DNA from: Amphiura filiformis
Taxonomy: Eukaryota > Echinodermata > Ophiuroidea > Amphilepidida > Amphiuridae
Assembly: GCF_039555335.1 (NCBI RefSeq)
Contig: NC_092637.1
Location: 43,478,990 to 43,542,989, forward strand
DNA: 64,000 nucleotides
Direction of reading: 5' to 3'
How positions within the stretch are numbered: the stretch's first letter is position 1; the number at the start of each line of letters is the position of its first letter. Made by a program: the position numbers and the translations under genes. The notes beneath the pieces were generated by a model. The model saw only the letters and a program-made list of their open reading frames with translations. It was not told where the DNA came from and ran no database searches. Shown one piece after another: positions 20,430-29,869 of the stretch.

Positions 20430-21185
20430 TCATTGGAACGTTCGAAAGGATCTCCCGCGACTATCAAGGTAAAATGAATCAAGTATAGCGTCGGGTGTCA
20501 AATAAGTGTCATAGAAAACCGTCAGCTTAGGAAGGATTTCGGTACGCCACAAAGATTCATCGAAGGCAATACGTTCAATATGAATTTTGCCTGAATACGG
20601 ATGATAAACGACGAAATCGCAAAATTTCAGTTCACGAATCGCCATCTGACCCTGTACCTGATAAAAGTAATTGTGGTTTTCTTTCAGGGCTAATTGGCCA
20701 CGATCGTTAAATCTCAAGTAAAACCTTGATTTTCGTTCACGGGCTACCTCTTGGATGGAACTAGCTTTGAAGTCATAAATCACCTTCACCTCGAGATTAC
20801 CACGACCGTGTTTTTCGTCGTAAATGTCGCCATCAACGCTAGCGCCTAACCAACCGTGACCCTCCCAAGTGGGAACCCATAAACCCATGGGTGTTACCAC
20901 CACTTTTTCACCAAGCTCGTTTTTTGTAGCTACGTACTTTTCGATTGCCTCGGATTCGTATTGAATTCCGTGGTCAGTGGCTGCCGAAACGAAGGTCTGT
21001 CCAGTTAAAAGCTCATTCGCCGTCCTTTTAAAAGCCGAATCTTTTTTATGCTTTACTATCTTGCCAAAATTTGACGCGGTTACCCTGCCCCTGCGATGAC
21101 CAAACCATTCGCTAGAATCTCGTTGTTTCCTAGTATTTTTTTCGATATTTAATTGCGTCTCTTTCGTTATGCTAAACGGGGCCAT
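20430..21185 (-). CDS. YqaJ-family exonuclease (viral recombinase/alkaline nuclease type)
   Basis: ATG at 21,185 (MAPFSITKETQ), 251 residues. The YqaJ core is visible: RRGRVTASNFGKIV, a glycine and glutamate helix (HGIQYESEAIEKY), the catalytic Asp in LGASVDGD, the LEVKV motif with the E-x-K pair, and YFYQVQGQMAI with the motif-IV glutamine. These are the PD-(D/E)XK active-site elements of lambda-exonuclease-like enzymes that resect DNA 5'-3' and work with single-strand annealing proteins. The start overlaps the end of the upstream dNK gene by 14 nt. The stop lies at the island edge. Confidence 0.87.
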   Translation of the reverse strand: MAPFSITKETQLNIEKNTRKQRDSSEWFGHRRGRVTASNFGKIVKHKKDSAFKRTANELLTGQTFVSAATDHGIQYESEAIEKYVATKNELGEKVVVTPMGLWVPTWEGHGWLGASVDGDIYDEKHGRGNLEVKVIYDFKASSIQEVARERKSRFYLRFNDRGQLALKENHNYFYQVQGQMAIRELKFCDFVVYHPYSGKIHIERIAFDESLWRTEILPKLTVFYDTYLTPDAILDSFYLDSRGRSFRTFQ

Positions 21186-21810
21186 CGCGACGAGAGACTT
21201 TGTATCCACTGAGCCTTAAGAAAGTGTCGCAAATGTTGTCGACTGGTTGAGCACCATCGATAATTATGACGGGTATGTCCCAAGCCGTCTTCCCTTTATC
21301 ACCGCTGAAAATCTTTTCGTGAGCGAGATACAGTTGGTGAAGATACGCACAATCATTCGTCGTGTATCGACTAATTTCGCCCAATCGATCTCGCTTAATG
21401 ATTCTCTCCAAAGCTACCGACGGGTCCGTGCGTAAATATACGTACAACGTGGTTTTGTTACTTTTCTGCAATTCGCACAGTTGTTGTACGATTTGCCTGC
21501 CTTCGACGAGAATATGGCCATTTTCTATAGCAACTTGAGTAAATATTTTCGTGGAACTAATCGCGTCCCTCTCACGAACTATTCCGTCATTACCGGATAC
21601 GTCTCGTTTGATTAAGTCTAAAACGGCTTTAATTTGAAACGCAAGCGCATACTTGGCGGGATCTCTTAATGCCTTGTGCAGCAGGTTTCCGCAAGATCCC
21701 GTCATCCACTCGTCCAACGGCGCGTGAGCTACCCGTACGCCTCGACCCGCTAAACATCGGATAAGCGACGATTTTCCGCACCCGGGCAGCCCAACGACCG
21801 ATACATTCAT
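21172..21810 (-). CDS. Deoxynucleoside kinase (thymidine kinase-like)
   Basis: ATG at 21,810, 212 residues. P-loop GLPGCGKSS at residues 7-15. RERDAISSTKIFTQV fits the E-R-S region of dCK/dGK/TK2-type kinases, and YLRTDPSVALERIIKRDR holds the Arg-rich LID. The last part is a short helix and strand (PVIIIDGAQPVDN). Such enzymes phosphorylate deoxynucleosides to feed DNA synthesis outside S phase and are common in large DNA viruses. It overlaps the YqaJ nuclease gene by 14 nt, and the pair is probably co-expressed. Substrate choice cannot be read from the sequence. Confidence 0.85.
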   Translation of the reverse strand: MNVSVVGLPGCGKSSLIRCLAGRGVRVAHAPLDEWMTGSCGNLLHKALRDPAKYALAFQIKAVLDLIKRDVSGNDGIVRERDAISSTKIFTQVAIENGHILVEGRQIVQQLCELQKSNKTTLYVYLRTDPSVALERIIKRDRLGEISRYTTNDCAYLHQLYLAHEKIFSGDKGKTAWDIPVIIIDGAQPVDNICDTFLRLSGYKVSRRDGPV

Positions 21811-21822
21811 TTTAATATTTAT

Positions 21823-22416
21823 CTATACAATTTGCCCCAGTTGCAAAGCTTCTATGGAAGCTTTACCCAAGCATTGTGCTATAAGTAATGGATCAACGTT
21901 GTTCTGCAAATTGAAGTCGACGAAAGAATCAACATTGAAAGCTATCCATACTATCTTTAAATAGTCTACGATCGTCGAATCAACTAGTAAAGATTCGGAA
22001 TTAGCGTCTACTTTTTTCGCACCCTCTAGAAACTCGGCAAACGTGACATTTCGTCGACATTTTTCGACGCAGCTCATAGATTCCCAGGTTTTTTCAGGGT
22101 TTGATATAAATTTTAGACGTTTCGTTATTGTCGTGCGCTTTGTTATGTCGCAACAACCATTCGAACTGTGTGTTCGAAGTGTTCGCGGTACAAACCTCTG
22201 TAAGAGATCAATCAACACGCTAGCTTCAGGGGTATCACTAAATGCCACGTGACAAATATCGTCCGCTATTTCTACCCATCTTTTTACGAACTCATCGCGA
22301 AGCTCAAAGTACCTAGACACTCGCTGATCATCATCACGATCCTCGTGGCAACGTTCACGAAACTGGCCATCTCTAAGGTAAGCGAGACGAAACTTCATGT
22401 AATCTACGCTAGCCAT
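21823..22416 (-). CDS. Unknown 197-residue protein
   Basis: ATG at 22,416 (MASVDYMKFRLAYLRDGQ). Soluble, mostly helical, with a basic middle (TKRTTITKRLKF) and a few cysteines (SSNGCCD, SCVEKCRR). No family recognised. It stands 12 nt upstream of the dNK gene on the same strand and is divergent from the gene at 22,428, with only 11 nt between the two start codons, so each promoter must lie inside the opposing gene. Confidence 0.7.
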   Translation of the reverse strand: MASVDYMKFRLAYLRDGQFRERCHEDRDDDQRVSRYFELRDEFVKRWVEIADDICHVAFSDTPEASVLIDLLQRFVPRTLRTHSSNGCCDITKRTTITKRLKFISNPEKTWESMSCVEKCRRNVTFAEFLEGAKKVDANSESLLVDSTIVDYLKIVWIAFNVDSFVDFNLQNNVDPLLIAQCLGKASIEALQLGQIV

Positions 22417-22427
22417 TCTTGACAGTC

Positions 22428-23234
22428 ATGGACATTTACGTTAACTCGTCGCGTTTAGAAGCTGATCTCAGACGTCATTTTGACGGCGTTGACGACATTA
22501 CATACGTTGAAATCGCGTTAAATACTTTCCCAGTGCCACCAGTTTTTATCGACGGTCGACTACTGACCTGGTCTGATATTCGTTTTCAATCAAGCACAGC
22601 TGTCGAAAAAACCCGGAGCCGAAATGCCGAATACGGTTACGACCCTTATCCTTGCATGTTATTGGCCGTAAAACGACTTAACGACGCTTCCGATAGGATG
22701 AAAATCATTTACGGCGCTTGGAAACGGGCCGATTTTTACCAACTTCACTTCCAAAACAAACTGTTTCAGAGCCTTTTCATGGAAAGCATACCTACAATCG
22801 ACGCCGAAACTTTCGCAATTATCGAAAGCGAATTTAATTGCCGAATAATCGTTGCTCTTACCGGATTAGCGCGAAGATTGCGAGAGGTGTCTCCCTCTTA
22901 CCATTGGCTTAAGCGAATTTGCGAGTTATTTACCGAAACGATTCGTTTGTATGACGAAGAGGAAAATCGGTTGGTAACAGCTTGTCAACTCGCTTCTGGC
23001 ATTCACAGACGCAGAAGAAGTTGTCACAGAGAGGTTACTGTAAAACGAGAACCGCACAAATGGACATTCGGATGGACCGACTGCGCCTTAATTGCACCAA
23101 ATGAAATAACCTATTTTGAACGACGCGATGAACGTTTAAAATGGATTAGTGTCCTTTTGTGGGAGGTGATGATGAATCGTCTTTGTATTAACAGGGTCCC
23201 TCTGTGCATTTTATTATCTTTAAGTCAGAAATAA
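22428..23234 (+). CDS. Unknown 268-residue protein
   Basis: ATG at 22,428 (MDIYVNSSRLEADLRRHF). Helix-rich soluble protein with no recognised motif; the C-terminal part is basic (HRRRRSCHR) and ends hydrophobic (VPLCILLSLSQK). Its stop codon TAA overlaps the next gene's ATG as TAATG at 23,232-23,236, suggesting linked expression with the downstream gene and the protease-scaffold candidate. Possibly a capsid-assembly or replication accessory protein, on position alone. Confidence 0.7.
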   Translation: MDIYVNSSRLEADLRRHFDGVDDITYVEIALNTFPVPPVFIDGRLLTWSDIRFQSSTAVEKTRSRNAEYGYDPYPCMLLAVKRLNDASDRMKIIYGAWKRADFYQLHFQNKLFQSLFMESIPTIDAETFAIIESEFNCRIIVALTGLARRLREVSPSYHWLKRICELFTETIRLYDEEENRLVTACQLASGIHRRRRSCHREVTVKREPHKWTFGWTDCALIAPNEITYFERRDERLKWISVLLWEVMMNRLCINRVPLCILLSLSQK

Positions 23235-23818
23235 TGACTAGTAACTTTTTGTCTAAAGTGTCTCGTGCCGACGTCAAGGCCACTATCGATGCGGCAACAC
23301 CCGGCACTACGGTTTGTTTTGATTTTGGTGAATTAGTGGGACGTGTTGTAATGAACTCCGATCGTTGCGAATGTCACAGTGCTCGCTATCCAGTTCCGAG
23401 CGCCGATGAATCTTTCGAACACAAACTTATCGTTAATGACGAGATATTACGAATGGTTGCCTACCGACTAAAACCTTATTCGAGCAGCGTTACCGTCGAA
23501 CATTGTCAAGATGGTTGCGTAAGATGCACTTTTAAAGATACGGTTCACGTTGATTATTTAACTATCGACACTTTGCTGTCGGAAACCAAGGTTTGGTTTC
23601 AAGCCGATTTGATAGCCGGGACCTTTACCGTATCTACGACAAACACTGCGTCAGTTGACGAAGCGACGTATAAAACTCAAGAACGTGACATCGTCCAACG
23701 AATATTCGAGTTTTCCACGGAATTTTTGCGTCGAAAAAGAAAGAAGGGGAGAAAAAATCTCACGCTAAAACGCTCAGCGGATGAAATACTTCGTGGCATA
23801 CGTCGTTACCGACGTTAA
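23234..23818 (+). CDS. Unknown 194-residue protein with basic tail
   Basis: ATG at 23,234 overlaps the stop of the upstream gene (TAATG). The first ~145 residues alternate short beta strands; the C-terminus is strongly basic (RRKRKKGRKNLTLKRS), a likely nuclear localisation or DNA-binding tail. No family recognised. The 3' end overlaps the protease-scaffold candidate by 38 nt. Confidence 0.7.
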   Translation: MTSNFLSKVSRADVKATIDAATPGTTVCFDFGELVGRVVMNSDRCECHSARYPVPSADESFEHKLIVNDEILRMVAYRLKPYSSSVTVEHCQDGCVRCTFKDTVHVDYLTIDTLLSETKVWFQADLIAGTFTVSTTNTASVDEATYKTQERDIVQRIFEFSTEFLRRKRKKGRKNLTLKRSADEILRGIRRYRR

Positions 23819-25112
23819 ACAAACATGGCGTGATGTGAGGGACGGTCGTTACGACGTTACGGTAGAGGAGGTAAAGAGTTGGCGCTTAACGGGGTTACCA
23901 GTTCGTTGGAAGCACGAAATGCCACGTGATTCTAGCCATCAAAGTGCAATATTTTCTTCGCAAGGTATAGGATCGGTCCACAATTGGTGGTTGGACACGT
24001 CTTATAAGTGGAATCCTTTTGCCGTCGCTGTACTGTTAAGAATCTCCGACCCCGACTTTCTTTCGGCACCTACAATTGACCACTATCGTTGTGTTTCATT
24101 GAGCTACTTGGAGTCGGATCATACGCAATGTGTTGAAATTTCTCTGGTACGTACTGGCAAACGTGTGGGTACTGCCGGTATTTATGTGTCCACTGCCTCG
24201 TTGACTGAAGTTTGTCGAGCCTTTGGTTATCCCTTGACGAAGACGTATAAACGTCAGTATCAAGACTGTTCGAAAAACGTAATCATGGAGCCAGATCCTT
24301 TAAACGCAAAACCGAACGGATTGCCTGCCAATGACGACAAAATATCCGAGTCTACGGTTAATGAATTGATGAAAGAAGCCGAGACTCTCAATGCCGTATT
24401 AAAGTCAATTCCGACCAAGGAAGCCGAGAACGTTATGAAGATTATTAACGACAGGGACAGACGGGCTGAAGACTTTGAGAAAACTATCGACCGACGTTTA
24501 GAGTGCTGGTCGGTTCAGCTAAAAGATATTTTGGATCACTTATCCAAATGCGTCGATGGTCAGTGTGATTCGGAGCTCAAGAAACGCAAAGACGACGTAG
24601 ACAAACTTCGAAATCAGATCGCGAACATTAACGACGTTTGGCAAAAATTTGATCTGGTCAGTGCATCCTTCGAAACTGTCCGTGACACCGTTGAATCTGC
24701 GTCAAAACGACAATCGCGCGCTGCCAAAGATTTGAAACGGTTGTTGACGGTTCTCACCGAAAAGTGGCCCCGTGGAGAGGACCGGGTAAACGACGACTCA
24801 AACCAAGACGACGTCAACAAAATGGTGGACCATTTTATTGATGCCCATCGTAGAGATCAAGAACGGGAAATCGTGCAAAACTTAAAAGGGCAAGTAGATA
24901 ATTACTATAAATGTTTAGAAACAAAACTCAGTCTATTGAAACAAGCGGCTTCCGGTACGAAACGACAAATACGCGAAGACGTCGATTCTGTGGAGCCGGA
25001 AACAAGACCCAAAAAAATCAAGAACGCCGTGGAAAAGGTAGACGCGAACTTCGAATCCGCTCGGCCTACAGAACCGATTTCGTTTAACTATTGGAAAGAT
25101 AGGCGTTATTAA
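23781..25112 (+). CDS. Herpesvirus-type capsid maturation protease-scaffold (assemblin-like)
   Basis: ATG at 23,781, 443 residues. The first ~150 fit the assemblin fold: LPVRWKHE (His45, compare the LP-I-N-x-H motif), VSLSYLE (Ser106 or Ser108, compare V-S-L-S-S) and VRTGKRVGTAGIYV (compare V-G-R-R-R-G-T-x-x-V-Y). In known herpes proteases a His 12 residues before that GT threonine completes the Ser-His-His triad; here that site is Glu119, with His114 nearby. The rest (170-443) is charged coiled coil typical of a scaffold. An internal Met169 could start a scaffold-only form, and KQAASG about 53 residues from the end is a candidate Ala-Ser release site. Followed after 5 nt by another structural candidate. 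Confidence 0.62.
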   Translation: MKYFVAYVVTDVKQTWRDVRDGRYDVTVEEVKSWRLTGLPVRWKHEMPRDSSHQSAIFSSQGIGSVHNWWLDTSYKWNPFAVAVLLRISDPDFLSAPTIDHYRCVSLSYLESDHTQCVEISLVRTGKRVGTAGIYVSTASLTEVCRAFGYPLTKTYKRQYQDCSKNVIMEPDPLNAKPNGLPANDDKISESTVNELMKEAETLNAVLKSIPTKEAENVMKIINDRDRRAEDFEKTIDRRLECWSVQLKDILDHLSKCVDGQCDSELKKRKDDVDKLRNQIANINDVWQKFDLVSASFETVRDTVESASKRQSRAAKDLKRLLTVLTEKWPRGEDRVNDDSNQDDVNKMVDHFIDAHRRDQEREIVQNLKGQVDNYYKCLETKLSLLKQAASGTKRQIREDVDSVEPETRPKKIKNAVEKVDANFESARPTEPISFNYWKDRRY

Positions 25113-25117
25113 AGACG

Positions 25118-25987
25118 ATGGACCAAATCAAGGCGTTTCCCGTCAGAGGAGTATCTATAGCCTATCGCCTCGATAAGCAATACATCAACAATAATAATTC
25201 GACGGACGAAAAAAACCAATTACGTTATCCGCCCTCTAAAGAAACTACGCTAGTTCCTGGCCAAGTTATTTTAGGTCGAGTATCCCCCAACTATCCGAGT
25301 CCCGGATTTTGGCCATCGCCACATGGACTTCCAATGATTCTCTCAGAAACTCTGTCCCGTCATTCGTTCAGAGTGTTGGGAGTGGCTTCGACAGAGATGA
25401 CTGACGTAGACAAGGGTCGCTTATTTTCAGTCGTTACGCATTCACCACAAACCAAGTTTGTAAATACCGGCGGAGAGGTCATACGCAGCGGACAAGACGT
25501 TTATGTGCGTCTGCCCACGTCGCAAGAGTGTAAGAAACACATGGAAAAATACAAATCCTATAAATTTGCCACTTACGGTCGTTTCCCGATCAATACATCG
25601 GAAAGGTTGCGAGACTGCCGCGATTACTTTCGACATATGAAGTCATCACCTCCCGACGCGAACGTTTCGAATTTTGAAATGGAAAGAGCCCGTAAGGCGT
25701 TTGTGTCCGTATTCGGCCATGTTGCAACGATTTTGAGACGCAAAATTGTATCCGGAAGCGGAGATTCAAGTACCCTGGAAAAGTGGAAAGACGGGACGAT
25801 CACCCGGGATGATTTCACCCAACTGTTTACCGATGAGAAAGAACAATTTGCGTTGACTGAACTGATGAATCAATTCGTTAAATTTGCGCATTGCATTTCT
25901 GGCGAAAATGACGCTCTTGTTTTAGGTACAGCGACTGAAGACGTGGATGCATTCGCCGAAGGACGAATAGCTCTTCGTACGCATTAA
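25118..25987 (+). CDS. Unknown 289-residue protein, capsid-associated candidate
   Basis: ATG at 25,118, only 5 nt after the protease-scaffold stop. The N-terminal half is proline- and glycine-rich with beta strands (LVPGQVILGRVSPNYPSPGF); the C-terminal half is helical (ARKAFVSVFGHVATILRRK). No signal peptide or membrane segment. I do not recognise the family. Its coupling to the protease-scaffold candidate suggests a capsid component such as a triplex subunit, but this is inference from position. Host-like DNA begins directly after its stop. Confidence 0.7.
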   Translation: MDQIKAFPVRGVSIAYRLDKQYINNNNSTDEKNQLRYPPSKETTLVPGQVILGRVSPNYPSPGFWPSPHGLPMILSETLSRHSFRVLGVASTEMTDVDKGRLFSVVTHSPQTKFVNTGGEVIRSGQDVYVRLPTSQECKKHMEKYKSYKFATYGRFPINTSERLRDCRDYFRHMKSSPPDANVSNFEMERARKAFVSVFGHVATILRRKIVSGSGDSSTLEKWKDGTITRDDFTQLFTDEKEQFALTELMNQFVKFAHCISGENDALVLGTATEDVDAFAEGRIALRTH

Positions 25988-26199
25988 AAATGTATTAAAA
26001 ATGTATTTTGTTAGGCCTATATTTGTCACATTATCGATTCATTAAATTAAATTCATAATTTAAGGTATAACTGCTTTCAATAGGTCTACTTCGATTTTTT
26101 GTTGGTACCGTGTCAAGAGCAAGTTGGTCGTAAAAGAGTATATTCCTGTCTGATCATAGTTAATCGTGTTAATTAATAAACCAAATCCGAGTCAAATGA

Positions 26200-26733
26200 C
26201 CCAGCAAACACAAAAAACGTTTTTAAAAATGTTTTAAATAAGTTATATTTTGGGTTTTGGTTTAGGTCAAAACGTTTTAATAACATTAAAATATCGTGCT
26301 ATATGAAGGTCATGAAATCGTTTAAAACGTTTTGCATGAAAACACACTACAACAATATTTTTAAAATGTTCTCGAAATGTCATTGTAAACTATTTTTGCA
26401 AACATTTTTGGCCAAATATTTGTCAACACTTAAATAACGTTATGTTAAAATATTTGCACCCAGCAAACACAGAAATGTTCTTAAAATATTTGTTACAAAA
26501 CGTTTTAATACCATTTAAATGTCTGGTTATATAAAGGTGGTGAAAACATTTTAAAAACGTTATTGTAAATATTTTGGGCAAACATTTTTTTGGCAAAATA
26601 TTTTTTCAACACCAAAATAACATTCTGTTTAGAATGATTTGTACCAAGTTTTCAGAAATGTTTTTAAAACGTTTTATGACAACCTTTTATAACCTTTTGC
26701 GAATAATGTCGAAAACGTTTTGTGTTTGCTGGG
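26200..26733. mobile_element. MITE with CCCAGCAAACAC ends, copy 1
   Basis: Left end CCCAGCAAACACAAAA..., right end ...AAAACGTTTTGTGTTTGCTGGG, inverted copies of each other over about 20 nt. The interior is AT-rich with many AAAACGTTTT palindromes and a second internal CCCAGCAAACACAGAAATG start at about 26,459, as if one copy inserted in another. No coding capacity. Confidence 0.85.
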
Positions 26734-26749
26734 GACTCATTTAATCGGG

Positions 26750-28330
26750 TCTGGCGATAATGACAACCAGTCGTGACTCATATATGTTAGTCAATTTGTA
26801 TCGCATGACTCATCTTGGTTATTCAGTATAGTTAATAAGATATTGACGAGACTAAGTGAGTCGAAGCGAGTCACATGGACTCATCAATATGAGTCCGGCA
26901 GCAATAGCAATTAAATATGACTAATCTAGATTAGCCAATATTCAAATGACATATTCAGAAAAAGTCAAAAGGCTATTGACTAGACTAATTGAGTCGTAGC
27001 GAGCATCAGTTATGAGTCCGGCAACAATAATCAACCAGAGGCAACTCATCTAGATTAGTCAATCTGTATCAAAGGGCTCCGACATGAAAAGTTCAGCAAT
27101 CAATGCCAACCAAATTTAACTCATCTTGGTAATTCAGATGACATTGACTATACTTAATTTAAAATGAGTCACACGTACTCATCAAAGTGATTTCAACAGC
27201 AATATCAAATGATTGTGACTCAGCTAATGTAGTCTGTTTGTATAAAATCACTTATCTCGTTACTAAAGAGACACTGACTAGACTGATTGAGTCACTTTCA
27301 CTAATTAGCACAACTAAGTAAGCCTATTAGTATAAACAATAAAACTGAATGAATAAATGAAAATATTAATGAAATATCCAGATACGTTATGACCTATACC
27401 ATAAATGCAAAACTAATCTTATCACTTTGTTAATGTCGATGCCACCAATTACAATGTAGTCTAAAACTATAGAAACTGGGTCAGTTTAGACAAACCTGAT
27501 TGAGACATAACTTGAATCAGCGCGTGAGTCAAGTCTGGACTCATCTTTGTTAGTCACGCTGACTCAGTTTGGTATATTAAAACTCAGTGCAACAAACCAT
27601 AATTAAACATAAAATAAATAACATTGGCTAACAAATAATTATTGTGATGAGTACTAGTCTCTGCATGACCTTCTCTAAAAGGTAAATATTATACGGAGTT
27701 GAATTAATATTAAATAAAACCACGGATGATGAAAATGCTATTTAACACCACTGATTGATTTTACATTTTCAAACAAATATATTAGAATTTTCTTCCCGTT
27801 CGTCTTTGAAGAATAATTTCTGGAGTATGTATCGCCATTCTATTAAACACACTTATGGATATCCAATACCATTGAAATGGGCAGCTTAAACTGTTCATGA
27901 GATGACTCATCTTTGTCAGTCATCATGGATTGTTTACTGACTCACTTGGCTGGGTCAAATTAGCCATAGCTAAAATCGCCATATGAGTCAAGACTGGACT
28001 CATCTGTTAGTCACCCTGACTCAAAGTTTTAATGACTCATTTAACTGGGTCATTTTAGACATAGCTTGACTCACTCATGCGAGTCAAGGCTGGACTCATC
28101 TTTGTTAGTCACGCTGACTCAAGATTTTACTGACTCATTTAACTGGGTCATTTTAGACATAGCTTGACTCAACCATGTGAGTCAAGGCTGGGCTTATCTT
28201 TGTTAGTCACACTCTAGGTGTAAAATGACCCGGTTAAGTGAGTCAATAAAACGTTTTACTGACTCACTTAACTGGGTCATTTTAGACATAGCGCTGGGCT
28301 CGTGTTGATGAGTCATTGTGACTCGGATTT
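26750..28330. repeat. Satellite rich in TGACTCA/TGAGTCA
   Basis: Clearest units (about 98 bp) begin TGACTCATTTAACTGGGTCA near 28,033 and 28,131, with further diverged copies upstream and at about 28,260. At least 14 TGACTCA or TGAGTCA heptamers occur across the region. Confidence 0.8.
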
Positions 28331-28829
28331 GGTTTTCAGTGATGACGAGGTATGAACGATGTACGTATGAACATGTTGATGATAAGCGTTATAGCTATAC
28401 ATTTTTGTATTGTTCTGTTTTATTGCATTTTTAAATATCTATTTTTACAAATGTTGTCATACTTTCACTGATATGATTTTAATGGCTTATCTAGTATATT
28501 ATAGGCGCATCAAAACACCGATATATTATTTAATTATTAAAAGGACTTCAATAATGCTAATAGTATTATGAAATAGGTCTATAGTCCGTTTTTATTTCCG
28601 AGTAGTGCAGTTGGGTCAATTTTTTTCTTCAAGCTGCAGTTTTCTGATGCATTTATCATTGCCCTTTAATGTCTTTCTTTTTTAGTTCTAAGTGTATGTA
28701 TGTATGTATAACTGCACAAAATACTAATGGTTTAGGCCTACACTTTGCAATAATTGCAATTGTTATACAAAACTAGATGCAAATGAAACTATAGACCACA
28801 AACCTAACTGGGTGGTGCGTGTTGCATGT

Positions 28830-29735
28830 TTTGGAGCCATGACCTGACCTCTGCAAAATGCCCCCCTGGTTGTTTTCATCTTGTACGCAGTGAGTAATTG
28901 ACCCACTGACTCTATTTAAAAGTTTAAACGGGCAATTTAAAATTTGACCTAGATGACCTTTCTCCCACTGACCATTGCAAAATGTTTCCTGTCGATCATG
29001 AGGGTTGTTGTCAGCGAGTTTGAGCTCATTCGGAGCAATTTTAAGATTGGATCATGTGACCTTCGACCCACTGAATGAAATTTGGTACGTTCTCTTGATC
29101 ATGAGGTTTCTTGCCACTGGGTTGGGGCAATTTTAAGTTGATCCTTACACGACCTTTGACCTGACCCCTGTTTATGGGGAAATTTCTGGTATATAACCAA
29201 ATACCTTCGAAATACTTCTTCTGCCACATTATATAGCACAATGACGTCACTTGCACTTATGCATCGGCTATACCCAGTGCCCATAGGTTGCTCACAGAGT
29301 TGGGGTCAAAGGTCATTAAGGGGCTAAATCTTGCAACTACATTATTTGGATATATGTTAGGGGTGTGGGGCTCAAACTCAGTGATAACAAACCTCATGCC
29401 CAGTAAAACATTGTGCAGAGTTCGTGTCAAAGGTCATGCAGAGGGCAATCTTAGAAATGCTTTTTCTGGACATCTCTAGGGGTACGGGGCTCAATCTCGG
29501 TGACAACAAACCTCGCGACTAGGTTAACATCTGGAACGTTTTTCATGGGCAAGGTCAAAGGTCATCTGGGGTTAAATTTTAGAGTTGCATTTTCAGCACA
29601 CCTTTAAGAGGCACGGGACTCAAACTCCGCGACAACAAACCTCATGATCTGGGAATATTTTGCAGACGTCAGGTCAAAGGTCATATTGGATAAAATCCTA
29701 GAATTGAGTTTTCTGGACGTCTGAAAGTCGCTTTG
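28830..29735. repeat. AGGTCA-type repeat array
   Basis: Units of roughly 120 nt carry GGTCAAAGGTCAT, 'tttctggaca', 'gggctcaaactc' and 'gacaacaaacctc'. The clearest run is 29,290-29,735. Confidence 0.8.
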
Positions 29736-29869
29736 ACTAATTACACCTTGTTAGAAAGCATTACCGAATTAACGAATAAATATTGAACATCGCTGATTCG
29801 ATTGGATATTGTATTCTATCTCAGCCGATAGCTATTAACGTTTTTAATATTTCGACATATTGCTACGAG

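Larger units (their letters stand above)
25988..29869. other. Repeat-filled spacer, no gene seen
   Basis: Holds a MITE (26,200-26,733), a TGACTCA/GAGTCA-rich array (about 26,750-28,330), AT-rich DNA (28,340-28,800) and AGGTCA-type repeats (28,830-29,735). The last ~130 nt before 29,870 look unique and may hold the promoter of the capsid gene. Confidence 0.75.
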
